64,000 bases of DNA from JANPPS01 sp965246835 (GTDB lineage: Bacteria; Pseudomonadota; Alphaproteobacteria; Acetobacterales; Acetobacteraceae): contig CBDFFQ010000001.1 of NCBI GenBank assembly GCA_965246835.1, positions 1,488,001-1,552,000 on the forward strand, read 5' to 3'. The notes beneath the pieces are model-generated. The model was not told where the DNA came from, ran no database searches, and saw nothing but the letters and a program-made list of their open reading frames with translations. Each line of letters begins with the position of its first letter. The first letter of the stretch is position 1. Shown piece after piece: positions 25,462-34,992 of the stretch. Made by a program: the position numbers and the translations under genes.

Positions 25462-27255
25462 TCAGTCGAGGCCGAACACCGTCAGCACGCCGCCCAACTG
25501 CGTGTAGCTCGACAGCGACTTGTAGGCGCCGACCGCGCCCAGCCCGTCGCTGTCGTTCGCAAGCCCGGCCGCCATGCCGATCCCGGCCCAGCCGCCCACG
25601 CCCGACAGCACCGCGATGTACTGCTTGCCGTTATGCGTGTAGGTGTTGACGTTGCCGATGATGCCGGACGGGGTCTTGTACTTATACAGCTCCTTGCCCG
25701 TCTTGGCGTCGACCGCCTTCAAGTAGCCGTCCAGCGTGCCGTAGAACACGATGTCCCCGGCCGTCGCCAGCGCCCCCGACCACACCGAGAACGGCTCCGG
25801 GTTCGACCACACGATCTTGCCCGTGCCGGCGTCCCAGGCGATGAAGTTGCCGAGGTTGGTTTCACCCTTCGGCGGATACATCGAGAGCGTGGCCCCGACA
25901 TAGGGCTGGCCCGCGGTGTAGGACACCTTGAACGGCTCGTAATCCATGCAGACGTGGTTCGTCGGCACGAAGAACAGGCCGCTCCGCGGTGAGAACGCCG
26001 CCGGCTGCTGGTCCTTGGAGCCCAGCGCCGCCGGGCAGACGTTGCGGCTGTTTTTGTCCTCGCCGTTGAACTGCGTGGAATACTGGTTCACGACCTGCGG
26101 ACGGCCGGTCTGCATGTCCACGTGCGTCGCCCAGTTGACGGCGGGGTCATACTTCTCGGCCACCAGCAGCTCACCGGTCACGCGGTCCAGCGTGTAGCCG
26201 AAGCCGTTGCGGTCGAAATGCACCAGCGCCTTGCGGTCCTGACCCTTCACCTTGATGTCCGCCAGGATCATCTCGTTGACGCCGTCATAGTCCCACTCGT
26301 CATGGGGCGTCATCTGATAGACCCACTTGGCCATGCCGGTATCGGCGTCGCGGGCGAAGATCGTCATGGACCAGCGATTGTCGCCGGGACGCTGCACCGG
26401 GTTCCAGGTGCTGGGATTGCCGGTCCCGTAATAGATCAGGTTGGTGGTCTGATCGTAGGAGAACCAGCCCCAGGTGCTGCCGCCGCCCGTCTTCCACTGG
26501 TCGCCCTGCCAGGTGCTGAGGGACGAGTTGGCGCCGATCGGCTTGCCCATGTTGGTGGTCTTGGCCGGGTCGACGCGCAGCTGCTCGTCGGTGCCGACCG
26601 AGTAGGCGTTCCACGCCAGGCTGCCGTCCTTCAAATTATAGGCCGTGAACCGCCCCTGCGTCCCGAACTCGCCGCCCGAGATGCCGACATAGACCTTATC
26701 CTTCACGATCATGGGCGCCATCGTCATGGTCTCGCCCTTGGCCGGGTCGCCGTTCTTGACGCGCCACAGCTCCTTGCCGGTCTTGGCATCGAGCGCCACG
26801 ACCGTCGCATCCGCCTGGTTCAGGATGATCTTGCCGTCGCCATACGCGACGCCGCGGTTCACGGTGTCGCAGCACATCACGGCGATGACGGAGGGATCCT
26901 GCCGCGGCTCGTGCTTCCACAGCACCTTGCCGTTATCGTTCAAATCGAGCGCGAACACGTTGTTCGGGAACGGCGTGTGCACATACATCACGTTGCCGAC
27001 CACGAGCGGCCCGCCCTCATGCCCGCGCAGCACGCCCGTGGAGAACGACCACACCGGATGCAGCTTGCCGGCATTGCTGGCGTTGATCTGATCGAGCGCG
27101 CTGTAGCGATGGTTGGCATAGTTGCCGGTGGGCATCACCCACTGGTTCGCATCGCCCTGCAGGCGCAGCAATTCCTCGTTCGCCTGAGCCGGCATCCATG
27201 CCGCCATGCCGAGCATGACGGTGCAGCCAAGCAACAATGATCTTGTGATCCTCAC
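25462..27255 (-). CDS. xoxF: Lanthanide-dependent PQQ methanol dehydrogenase
   Basis: 597 residues from a GTG start with GGGAGGG about 6 bases upstream. Signal peptide MRITRSLLLGCTVMLGMAAW and onward to PAQA. It is an eight-bladed beta-propeller with PQQ. The vicinal disulfide is C128-C129 (VMCCDT). In PHDEWDYDGVNE, Asp322 is the catalytic base and Asp324 is the extra acidic residue that separates lanthanide enzymes (XoxF) from calcium enzymes (MxaF, Ala there). Oxidises methanol, and often formaldehyde or other short alcohols, in the periplasm. No mxaF or mxaI is in the window. Confidence 0.97.
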   Translation of the reverse strand: MRITRSLLLGCTVMLGMAAWMPAQANEELLRLQGDANQWVMPTGNYANHRYSALDQINASNAGKLHPVWSFSTGVLRGHEGGPLVVGNVMYVHTPFPNNVFALDLNDNGKVLWKHEPRQDPSVIAVMCCDTVNRGVAYGDGKIILNQADATVVALDAKTGKELWRVKNGDPAKGETMTMAPMIVKDKVYVGISGGEFGTQGRFTAYNLKDGSLAWNAYSVGTDEQLRVDPAKTTNMGKPIGANSSLSTWQGDQWKTGGGSTWGWFSYDQTTNLIYYGTGNPSTWNPVQRPGDNRWSMTIFARDADTGMAKWVYQMTPHDEWDYDGVNEMILADIKVKGQDRKALVHFDRNGFGYTLDRVTGELLVAEKYDPAVNWATHVDMQTGRPQVVNQYSTQFNGEDKNSRNVCPAALGSKDQQPAAFSPRSGLFFVPTNHVCMDYEPFKVSYTAGQPYVGATLSMYPPKGETNLGNFIAWDAGTGKIVWSNPEPFSVWSGALATAGDIVFYGTLDGYLKAVDAKTGKELYKYKTPSGIIGNVNTYTHNGKQYIAVLSGVGGWAGIGMAAGLANDSDGLGAVGAYKSLSSYTQLGGVLTVFGLD

Positions 27256-27273
27256 GTCAGTCCCTCCCTTGCT

Positions 27274-27291
27274 GGCAGGAGCGTTCCTGCC
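27274..27291. promoter_or_regulatory. Perfect hairpin in the xoxF leader
   Basis: GGCAGGA, a four-base loop and TCCTGCC form a perfect 7-bp stem, lying about 18 bases before the GTG start and immediately upstream of the ribosome site. There is no T-run. It may be a translational or mRNA-stability element. The rest of the 188-bp gap (27256-27443) has AT-rich stretches near 27400-27446 that may hold the promoter, but I see no convincing -35/-10 pair. Confidence 0.4.
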
Positions 27292-27443
27292 GTTTCGCCG
27301 TTCCGGCTGTTTTATGCACGCGGGCCGAGTAACCGGCTGCCGCAGCATATGCAGGCCTGGCCGGACTCAACAAGAGAGAGGTTTCGCACCAAACGCACGA
27401 AAATAAGCATTGTGCGCTGCAGCACGTAACTATTGACGTATAA

Positions 27444-28841
27444 TTACGGCTGACTTGATGGCTGCGTTGCCCGCCACACCCACGCCATCGCGACCACGCC
27501 GACCACGAGGTTGGCGATTGCCACCCCCAGGAACACGCCCGTGGCGCCAAATAGCCGCCCACCCAACCAGGCGACCGGCACGTTCACCACCATGGTGCGC
27601 AGCAGCGAAATCCACACCGCCGCCCCCGGCCGGTTCAGCCCGTTGAACGCCGCGTTCGCCACCGCGATCATGCCCGCCGCGCCATAGGTCAGCGGCACCC
27701 AGCGCAGATACGCCACGACAATCCGCTGCACCTCCGCATCGGTGCTGAACCGTGACGCGATCCAGGGGGCGCCCAGCCACAGCACCCCCGCCAGCACCAG
27801 CCCGAACCCCAGGCAGAACCGCAGGCTGACCCGCATCGCCTCCCGCACCCGATCGAGCCGCCCCGCCCCCGCATTCTGCCCGGCAAACGGGTTCATCACC
27901 GCCGACAGCGCGAAGAACGCCACCATCGACAGGCTCTCGATCCGCCCCGCCACCCCGAACCCCGCCACCGCCTTGGCGCCGTAGGTCGCGAGGATCGCCG
28001 TCACGATCGCGGCCGAGACCGGGATGATGGTGTTGGTCCCAGCCGCCGGCAGCCCCACGAACAGGATGCGCCGGGCGGACGCGGCAAAGCGCTGCGGCGA
28101 CGGCCATCCCGCCGACAGCAGCCCCAGCCCGCGCAATCGCCACAGCGTCGCCAGCAGCAGCGGTGTCCACGCCATCGCATTGGCGACCGCGGCCCCCCGC
28201 AGCCCAAAGCCCGGCAGCCCAAACCCAGGCAGCCCAGCCACCCCGAAGATCGCGACCCCCGCCACCGCCGCATTCAGCGCCGCCGCGCACGCCATCGCCA
28301 GGCCCTGAAACCGCGCATCCCCGGCCGCCCGCGCCGCCGACAGCCCCACGATCGCCGTCATGAACAGCACCGCCGCCAGCAACCAGATCCGCAAATAGCT
28401 GGCGATCACCGGCAATAGCGGCTCCGGCGCACCCAGCAGCCGGAACAGCGGATCCATCATCGCCTCACCGATGAGCGCCGCCACCAGGCCCATCAGCGCC
28501 GTGAGGCACAGCGCATCCACCACCAACGCCCCGGCCTGCGCCTCGCCCCCGCCCAGCGCGCGGGCCACGGTGGCCGAGGTGCCGGCGCCCAGCCCGATCG
28601 CCAGGCTGATCACTACCATCGTCACCGGAAACGTGAAGCTCGCCGCCGCCAGCGCCTCCGCCCCCAGCCGGGAGACGAACCAGGTCTCCACCACGGAATA
28701 CCCGATCGTCGCCAACACCCCGCCCAGCATCGGCAGCGTCAGCCGCATCAGCAAGGGCCCGACCGGTCCCACGACCATCGCCGCCCTCGCGGTCGCAGCC
28801 GGGGCAGGTTGGGCGGCGTCGGTCTCGGCGGACTGGGACAT
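27444..28841 (-). CDS. MATE-family efflux transporter
   Basis: 465 residues with about 12 hydrophobic segments in two homologous halves, as in NorM/DinF proteins. The N-terminal half begins MRLTLPMLGGVLATIGYSVVETWFVSRLG and the second half begins near GLPAAGTNTIIPVSAA. The family exports cationic drugs or other organic compounds using sodium or proton gradients. A short in-frame duplication gives LPGFGLPGFGL near residue 205. It reads away from the transketolase gene and ends 188 bp before xoxF in the same direction. Confidence 0.93.
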   Translation of the reverse strand: MSQSAETDAAQPAPAATARAAMVVGPVGPLLMRLTLPMLGGVLATIGYSVVETWFVSRLGAEALAAASFTFPVTMVVISLAIGLGAGTSATVARALGGGEAQAGALVVDALCLTALMGLVAALIGEAMMDPLFRLLGAPEPLLPVIASYLRIWLLAAVLFMTAIVGLSAARAAGDARFQGLAMACAAALNAAVAGVAIFGVAGLPGFGLPGFGLRGAAVANAMAWTPLLLATLWRLRGLGLLSAGWPSPQRFAASARRILFVGLPAAGTNTIIPVSAAIVTAILATYGAKAVAGFGVAGRIESLSMVAFFALSAVMNPFAGQNAGAGRLDRVREAMRVSLRFCLGFGLVLAGVLWLGAPWIASRFSTDAEVQRIVVAYLRWVPLTYGAAGMIAVANAAFNGLNRPGAAVWISLLRTMVVNVPVAWLGGRLFGATGVFLGVAIANLVVGVVAMAWVWRATQPSSQP

Positions 28842-28993
28842 GCGCTCCCTTCACGTCGTTTTGCCGCGACGCGCAAGCGCCATTCGGTCGCGTTCACGCA
28901 ACCGACATGTGGGGACAGGTGGCTTACGCGCGTTTTTGCGCCATACTCGGCCCGAATTCCCCCCGCTTACCCAAGAGACTTCGGAGACCGGAC

Positions 28994-31078
28994 ATGGCAG
29001 CAGACGGCGACCTGGCCCCCCGCAGCGGCGCTCCGACCATCGACAAAACGGCCATCGACACGATCCGCACCCTGTCGATGGACGCCGTGCAAAAGGCGAA
29101 ATCCGGCCACCCCGGCACGCCCATGGCGCTGGCCCCCGTCGCCTACACGCTCTGGCAGGATTTCCTCCGGTATGACCCGCAGGACCCCACCTGGCCCAAC
29201 CGGGACCGCTTCGTGCTCTCCGTGGGCCACGCCTCCATGCTGCTCTATGCGCTGCTGCACCTCGCTGGCGTCCGCCGCCTCGACCAGAACGGGCCGACGG
29301 ACGCGGAAGCCGTGTCGCTCGAAGACATCAAGCAATTCCGTCAGCTCAGCAGCGTGACGCCGGGGCACCCGGAATACAGCTACACCTCGGGTGTCGAGAC
29401 CACGACGGGGCCGCTCGGCCAGGGCGTCGCGAACTCCGTCGGCATGGCGATGGCGCAGCGCTGGTTCGCCGCCCGCTACAACAAGCCGGGCTTTTCGCTC
29501 TACGACTACCGCATCTACGCCCTCGCCGGTGACGGCGACATGATGGAGGGCGTCAGCAGCGAGGCCGCGAGCGTGGCGGCGCACCTCAAGCTCTCCAACC
29601 TCGTCTGGATCTACGACAGCAACCACATCACGATCGAGGGCGCGACCAACCTGGCGTTCAGCGAGGACGTCGCCGCCCGCTTCGCCGCCTATGGCTGGCA
29701 CGTGCTGCATGTGGACGACGCGAACGACACCGCCGCCATGGCCGCCGCCCTCACGGAGGCCGAGGGGGTCACGGACCGCCCCACCTTCATCCTGGTGCAC
29801 AGCGTCATCGGCTTCGGCGCCCCCAAGAAGCAAGGCACGCGCGAGGCCCATGGCGAGCCACTCGGCGACGAGGAGATCCGCGCCGCCAAGCGCAGCTACG
29901 GCTGGCCCGAAGACCAGCAATTCCTGGTGCCCCCCGGCGTGCGCGAACGCTTCCAGGAGCGGCTCGGCGCCCGCGGGGCGAAGCTGCGCGCCGCCTGGAT
30001 GGAGATGCTGGCCCGGTATCGCACCGAATACCCGGACCTCGCCGCCGAGCTGGACCAGATGGACCATCATCATTTGCCCGATGGCTGGGATGCCGACATC
30101 CCAGTGTTCCCGGCGGACGCCAAGGGCCTGGCCTCCCGCGACAGCTCGCAAAAGGTGCTGAACGCCATCGCGCCGCACGTGCCGTGGCTGATCGGCGGCG
30201 CGGCCGACCTCGCGCCCTCCACCAAATCCAACCTCACCTTCGACGGCGCCGGCAGCTTCGAGGCCGAGACCCCGGCCGGCCGCAACCTGCATTTCGGCAT
30301 CCGCGAGCACGCCATGGGCTCGATCTGCAACGGCATGGCGCTGGCCGGATTGCGATCCTATGCTTCGGGGTTCCTGATCTTCTCCGACTACATGAAGCCG
30401 CCGATCCGCCTGGCCGCCATCATGGAACTCCCGGTCATCTACATCTTCACCCATGACAGCATCGGCGTGGGCGAGGACGGGCCGACGCATCAGCCCGTGG
30501 AGCAATTGCTGGCGCTGCGCTCCATCCCGGGCCTGCTGACCATCCGCCCCGGGGACGCCAACGAGGTGGCCGAGGCCTGGCGCGTCGCCATGCGCAGCCA
30601 CCACCACCCCGTGGCGCTCGTGCTGAGCCGCCAGGCGCTGCCGACGCTGGACCGGACGCAGTATCATCCGGCATCCGGCCTCTCCCGCGGCGCCTACATC
30701 GTCGCCGACAGCCCGGACCCCAAGGTGATCCTCATGGCCACCGGCAGCGAGCTCAGCCTCTGCATCGGCACCTACGAGGCCCTGAAAGCCGAAGGCACCG
30801 CCGCCCGCGTGGTCTCGATGCCCTGCTGGGAGCTGTTCGAGCAGCAGGACCAGGCCTACCAGGATGAAATCCTGCCGGACGCGATCAAGGGCCGCGTCGC
30901 GGTGGAACAAGCCTCGGTCATCGGCTGGGACCGCTACACCGGCCGCGGTGGCGCCATCATCGGCATGCACACCTTCGGCGCCAGCGCGCCCGCGGCCGAG
31001 CTGTTGAAGAAGTTCGGCTTCACGCCGGAAAAGGTGCTGGAGGCCGCGCGCCACCAGGCCCAGCGCACAGGAGCGTAA
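28994..31078 (+). CDS. tkt: Transketolase
   Basis: 694 residues. Transfers two-carbon units between pentose, triose and other sugar phosphates with thiamine diphosphate. The cofactor motif is GDGDMMEGVSSEAASVAAHLKLSN, and others are SGHPGTPMALAPVAY, GPLGQGVANSVGMAMAQ, and EDGPTHQPVEQL. The ATG at 28994 has GGAGA upstream; an upstream in-frame ATG is not needed. First gene of a seven-gene carbon-metabolism run: tkt, tal-pgi, gnd, zwf, HAD, pgl (with a small gap before gnd). Confidence 0.97.
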   Translation: MAADGDLAPRSGAPTIDKTAIDTIRTLSMDAVQKAKSGHPGTPMALAPVAYTLWQDFLRYDPQDPTWPNRDRFVLSVGHASMLLYALLHLAGVRRLDQNGPTDAEAVSLEDIKQFRQLSSVTPGHPEYSYTSGVETTTGPLGQGVANSVGMAMAQRWFAARYNKPGFSLYDYRIYALAGDGDMMEGVSSEAASVAAHLKLSNLVWIYDSNHITIEGATNLAFSEDVAARFAAYGWHVLHVDDANDTAAMAAALTEAEGVTDRPTFILVHSVIGFGAPKKQGTREAHGEPLGDEEIRAAKRSYGWPEDQQFLVPPGVRERFQERLGARGAKLRAAWMEMLARYRTEYPDLAAELDQMDHHHLPDGWDADIPVFPADAKGLASRDSSQKVLNAIAPHVPWLIGGAADLAPSTKSNLTFDGAGSFEAETPAGRNLHFGIREHAMGSICNGMALAGLRSYASGFLIFSDYMKPPIRLAAIMELPVIYIFTHDSIGVGEDGPTHQPVEQLLALRSIPGLLTIRPGDANEVAEAWRVAMRSHHHPVALVLSRQALPTLDRTQYHPASGLSRGAYIVADSPDPKVILMATGSELSLCIGTYEALKAEGTAARVVSMPCWELFEQQDQAYQDEILPDAIKGRVAVEQASVIGWDRYTGRGGAIIGMHTFGASAPAAELLKKFGFTPEKVLEAARHQAQRTGA

Positions 31079-31079
31079 C

Positions 31080-33911
31080 ATGGACATGCCAGTCGCCAAC
31101 GCGCTCAAGCAGCTCGAAGCCTTCGGCCAGAGCCCCTGGCTCGACTTCATCCGCCGCAGTTTCACCGCCGATGGCAGCCTGCAGAAGCTCATCGACCAGG
31201 ACGGGCTGAAGGGCATCACCTCCAACCCCTCCATCTTCCAGAAGGCGATGGGCGAGGGCACCGATTACGACGACGGCTTCAAGGATCTGGCCCAGCGCGG
31301 CGACCATGACGCGCTCGACATCTACGAGGCCTTGGCGATCGATGACATCCAGCACGCCGCCGATCTGATGCGCCCGGTCTATGAGGCCACGGCCAAGATC
31401 GACGGCTATGTCAGCCTCGAAGTCTCCCCCTACCTGGCGCTCCGCACCGAGGACACCGTGACCGAGGCGCGCCGGCTGTGGAAGGCCGTGGACCGCCCCA
31501 ACCTGATGGTGAAAGTGCCGGGCACCGAGGCCGGCGCCCCCGCCATCCGCACCCTGATTTCCGAAGGCCTCAACATCAACGTGACGCTGCTATTCGCGCA
31601 ATCCGCGTATGAGGCGGTGGCGGAGGCGTTCATCGCCGGGCTGGAGGACCGTGCGCAGGCCGGGCACCCCGTGCGCGACATCGCGAGCGTCGCCAGCTTC
31701 TTCGTGAGCCGGATCGACGCGGTGATGGACAAGAAGATCGACGAGCGCGTCGCCCAGGGCCATACCGGCTTGCAGCCCCTGCGCGGCAAGATCGCCATCG
31801 CCAACGCGAAGCTGGCCTACCAGACCTACTTGACGCTCGTGGGCTCCGACCGCTGGACCAGGCTCGCGGCGCAGGGTGCGCAGCCGCAACGCCTGCTATG
31901 GGCCAGCACCGGCGTGAAGGACAAAGCCTATAGCGACGTGCTGTATGTGGAAGAACTGATCGGCCGCGACACCGTCAACACGATCCCGCCCGCGACCATG
32001 GACGCCTTCCGCGACCACGGGCACTGCCGCGAGAGCCTGACCGAGGGCATCGACGCCGCCCGCCAGGTGCTGGCGGACGCCGAGACCGCGGGCCTCGACC
32101 TCGATGGCGTGACCAAGAAGCTGGTGTCGGACGGCGTCGAACTATTCGCCGCCGCCGCGGACGGCCTGCTGGGCTCCGTCGCCGCAAAGCGCACCGCCAT
32201 GCTGGGGGACAAGCTCTGCGCCCTGACCGCCAAGCTGCCGCCCGACCTGGACGCCGCGGTCAAGGCCTGCCGCGACGAATGGCGCGCCGCCGGCAAGGTG
32301 CGGGATCTCTGGGCGCACGACGCGAAGCTCTGGACCGGGGCGGACGAGGCGAAGTGGCTCGGCTGGCTCGGTGTGGTGGACGACCGGCTGGCCGACCTGC
32401 CGGCGCTGCAAGAATTTCAGGATGCGGCGAAGGCGCGCGGGTTCAAGCACATCCTGCTGCTGGGCATGGGCGGCTCCAGCCTCGGGCCGGAGGTGCTGGC
32501 GGAAACCTTCGGCCAGCAATCGGGCTTCCCCGAGCTGCTGATCCTCGACAGCACCGACCCGGCGCAAATCGCCGCCACCGCCGCCCGCGTCGACCTCACC
32601 ACCACGCTCTGCATCGTCAGTTCCAAGTCCGGCGGCACGCTCGAACCCAACATCTTCAAGGATTTCTTTTGGGACCGCATGAAGGCGGCCGTCGGCGACA
32701 AGGCCGGCCAGCACTTCGTGGCCGTGACCGATCCCGGCTCCAAGATGCAAAGCGTGGCGGAGCGGGACGGGTTCTGGCGCGTGTTCATGGGCGATCCCAC
32801 GATCGGCGGCCGCTACTCCGTGCTGTCCAATTTCGGCATGGTGCCCGCCGCCGCCATGGGCCTGGACCTCAAGGCGTTCCTGGACAGCACCTCGCTCATG
32901 GTCCGCGCCTGCGCCGCCGGCACGCCGCCCGCCGAGAACCCCGGCGTCCTGCTCGGCACCATCCTCGGCACCGCCGCCAAGTTGGGCCGCGACAAGGTGA
33001 CGGTCATCGCATCCCCGGGCATTGCGGACATGGGCGCCTGGCTCGAACAGCTACTGGCGGAAAGCACCGGCAAGCAGGGGCACGGCATCGTCCCCGTCGA
33101 TGACGAGCCGCTCGGCGCACCCGGCGTCTATGGCACCGACCGCCTGTTCGCCTACCTCCAGCTCGCGGGCGAAACCGGCCACGATGCGGCAGTGGCGGCG
33201 CTGGAGGCGGCCGGGCAGCCCGTCATGCGCCTCACCCTCGCGACCAAGCAGCAGATCGGCCAGCAATTCTTCCAATGGGAGTTCGCAACCGCCGTCGCCG
33301 GCGCCGTCATCGGCATCCACCCGTTCGACCAGCCCGACGTCGAGGCCAGCAAGATCGAGACCAAGAAGCTGACCGACGCCGTGGCGAAAGAAGGCCACCT
33401 GCCGCCCGAAACGCCGTTCCTGACCGAAGACGGCATCAGGCTGTTCACCAACGACCAGAACCGGACGGCACTGCCGGGTAACCAGCTGGACGTCGTGATC
33501 AAGGCGCATTTGGCCCGCGCCGCCCCCGGCGACTACGTGGCCCTCCTGGCCTATATCGACCGCAGCGCCGCGCATCTCGACGCGCTGCGAACGATGCGGA
33601 CCGCGATCCGGGACGGCCTGCGCACCGCCACCTGCGTCGGCTTCGGCCCGCGCTTCCTGCACTCCACCGGGCAGGCGTACAAGGGCGGGCCGAACAGCGG
33701 CGTGTTCCTGCAGATCACCTGCGACGACGCGCACGACCTCGACGTGCCCGGCGGCGGCTACAGCTTCGGGACCGTGAAGGCGGCGCAGGCGCGGGGAGAC
33801 TTCGCGGTGCTGGCGGAGCGGCATCGCCGGGCGCTCCGCGTGCATCTCGGCCCCGACGTGGCGGCCGGGCTGGCGCGGCTGGCGCGGGCCGTGACGGCAG
33901 CGATCGGCTGA
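31080..33911 (+). CDS. tal-pgi: Fused transaldolase / glucose-6-phosphate isomerase
   Basis: 943 residues. The N-terminal 365 or so are transaldolase: GITSNPSIFQKAM and the Schiff-base lysine in NLMVKVPGTEAG. From about residue 385 the chain is glucose-6-phosphate isomerase: MGGSSLGPEVLAE, VSSKSGGTLEPN and TGQAYKGGPNSGVF. This fusion is known from Acetobacteraceae and relatives and allows recycling between pentose-phosphate and hexose-phosphate pools in one polypeptide. The gene starts one base after the tkt stop, with AGGAG upstream. Confidence 0.96.
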   Translation: MDMPVANALKQLEAFGQSPWLDFIRRSFTADGSLQKLIDQDGLKGITSNPSIFQKAMGEGTDYDDGFKDLAQRGDHDALDIYEALAIDDIQHAADLMRPVYEATAKIDGYVSLEVSPYLALRTEDTVTEARRLWKAVDRPNLMVKVPGTEAGAPAIRTLISEGLNINVTLLFAQSAYEAVAEAFIAGLEDRAQAGHPVRDIASVASFFVSRIDAVMDKKIDERVAQGHTGLQPLRGKIAIANAKLAYQTYLTLVGSDRWTRLAAQGAQPQRLLWASTGVKDKAYSDVLYVEELIGRDTVNTIPPATMDAFRDHGHCRESLTEGIDAARQVLADAETAGLDLDGVTKKLVSDGVELFAAAADGLLGSVAAKRTAMLGDKLCALTAKLPPDLDAAVKACRDEWRAAGKVRDLWAHDAKLWTGADEAKWLGWLGVVDDRLADLPALQEFQDAAKARGFKHILLLGMGGSSLGPEVLAETFGQQSGFPELLILDSTDPAQIAATAARVDLTTTLCIVSSKSGGTLEPNIFKDFFWDRMKAAVGDKAGQHFVAVTDPGSKMQSVAERDGFWRVFMGDPTIGGRYSVLSNFGMVPAAAMGLDLKAFLDSTSLMVRACAAGTPPAENPGVLLGTILGTAAKLGRDKVTVIASPGIADMGAWLEQLLAESTGKQGHGIVPVDDEPLGAPGVYGTDRLFAYLQLAGETGHDAAVAALEAAGQPVMRLTLATKQQIGQQFFQWEFATAVAGAVIGIHPFDQPDVEASKIETKKLTDAVAKEGHLPPETPFLTEDGIRLFTNDQNRTALPGNQLDVVIKAHLARAAPGDYVALLAYIDRSAAHLDALRTMRTAIRDGLRTATCVGFGPRFLHSTGQAYKGGPNSGVFLQITCDDAHDLDVPGGGYSFGTVKAAQARGDFAVLAERHRRALRVHLGPDVAAGLARLARAVTAAIG

Positions 33912-33921
33912 CCATGACCGC

Positions 33922-33952
33922 CGTCATTGCGAGCGTCGCGAAGCAATCCAGG
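33922..33952. repeat. REP-like palindromic repeat, copy 1
   Basis: CGTCATTGCGAGCGTCGCGA then AGCAATCC: inverted arms ATTGC...GCAAT. It lies in the 100-bp gap between tal-pgi and gnd. A second copy of the same element is at 45842-45874. This element, in the form GTCATTGCGAGCG...GAAGCAATCC, is a widespread intergenic repeat in alphaproteobacteria. Confidence 0.8.
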
Positions 33953-34011
33953 AACGACAGGCGTGATCGTCGCCGCTCAATCGACCGCGTCATCTGAAGG
34001 AAGAACCCCGC

Positions 34012-34992
34012 ATGGAACTCGGAATCATCGGCCTCGGCCGCATGGGCGGCAATATCAGCCAGCGGCTCATGCGCGCCGGGCATCGCTGCGTGGTGTATGA
34101 CCGCAACACGGAGGTGGTGCAGGGCCTCAGTGCCAAGGGCGCCGCCGCGTCGTCCGATCTGGCGGATATGGTCAAGCAGCTCACGCCGCCCCGCGCCATC
34201 TGGGTCATGCTCCCCGCCGGCAAGATCACCGAAGACACCGTGCACGCGCTGGCCGGCCTCATGCAGTCCGGTGACACCATCATCGATGGCGGCAACAGCT
34301 ACTATAAGGACGACATCCGCCGCGCCGCCGAGCTGCGGCAGAAGGGCATCGTCTATGTGGACGTCGGCACCTCCGGCGGGATCTGGGGCATCGACCGCGG
34401 CTATTGCATGATGATCGGCGGCGAGGAGGCGGCGGTCCGCCGGCTCGACCCCATTTTCGCGACGCTCGCCCCCGGCATCGGCACGATCGAGCGCACCCCC
34501 GGGCGCGACAAGCACGACCCCCGCGCCGAGCAGGGCTACATCCACGCGGGCCCCGCCGGCGCCGGGCACTTCGTGAAGATGGTGCATAACGGCATCGAAT
34601 ACGGCCTGATGCAGGCCTATGCCGAGGGCTTCGACATCCTGCGCCACAAGGACAGCGAAGAACTGCCGGAGGACCAGCGCTTCAGCCTTGACCTCACCGA
34701 CATCGCGGAGGTCTGGCGCCGCGGCAGCGTGGTCAGCTCCTGGTTGCTGGACCTCACGGCCATGGCGCTCACGGAAGACGAGACACTGTCCAGCTACCAG
34801 GGCTCCGTCTCCGACAGCGGGGAGGGCCGCTGGACGGTCGAGGCTGCGATCGAGGAATCCGTGCCGGCGCCGGTGCTGTCCACCTCGCTGTTCGCCCGCT
34901 TCGAAAGCCGCCGCCCGCATGCGTTCCCGAACAAGCTGCTGAGCGCCATGCGCGCCAAGTTCGGCGGCCATGTCGAACCCAAGGCCGGATGA
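34012..34992 (+). CDS. gnd: 6-phosphogluconate dehydrogenase, decarboxylating (short form)
   Basis: 326 residues, the short GndA/YqeC-like form of the enzyme, often NAD-preferring, instead of the usual 470. Oxidises 6-phosphogluconate to ribulose 5-phosphate and CO2. Rossmann motif GLGRMGGNISQRL, substrate loop DGGNSYYKDD and VDVGTSGGIWG, catalytic region AGAGHFVKMVHNGIEYG. Ribosome site GAAGGAAGAA precedes the ATG. The stop overlaps the zwf start by 4 bp. Confidence 0.95.
   Translation: MELGIIGLGRMGGNISQRLMRAGHRCVVYDRNTEVVQGLSAKGAAASSDLADMVKQLTPPRAIWVMLPAGKITEDTVHALAGLMQSGDTIIDGGNSYYKDDIRRAAELRQKGIVYVDVGTSGGIWGIDRGYCMMIGGEEAAVRRLDPIFATLAPGIGTIERTPGRDKHDPRAEQGYIHAGPAGAGHFVKMVHNGIEYGLMQAYAEGFDILRHKDSEELPEDQRFSLDLTDIAEVWRRGSVVSSWLLDLTAMALTEDETLSSYQGSVSDSGEGRWTVEAAIEESVPAPVLSTSLFARFESRRPHAFPNKLLSAMRAKFGGHVEPKAG

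Noticed and set aside
27439..27444. Exact TATAAT on the plus strand
   Set aside because: No -35 at proper spacing, and it would transcribe into the antisense of the MATE gene.
28967..31261. A 764-residue minus-strand frame opposite transketolase
   Set aside because: No recognisable domain; transketolase and tal-pgi explain the DNA completely.
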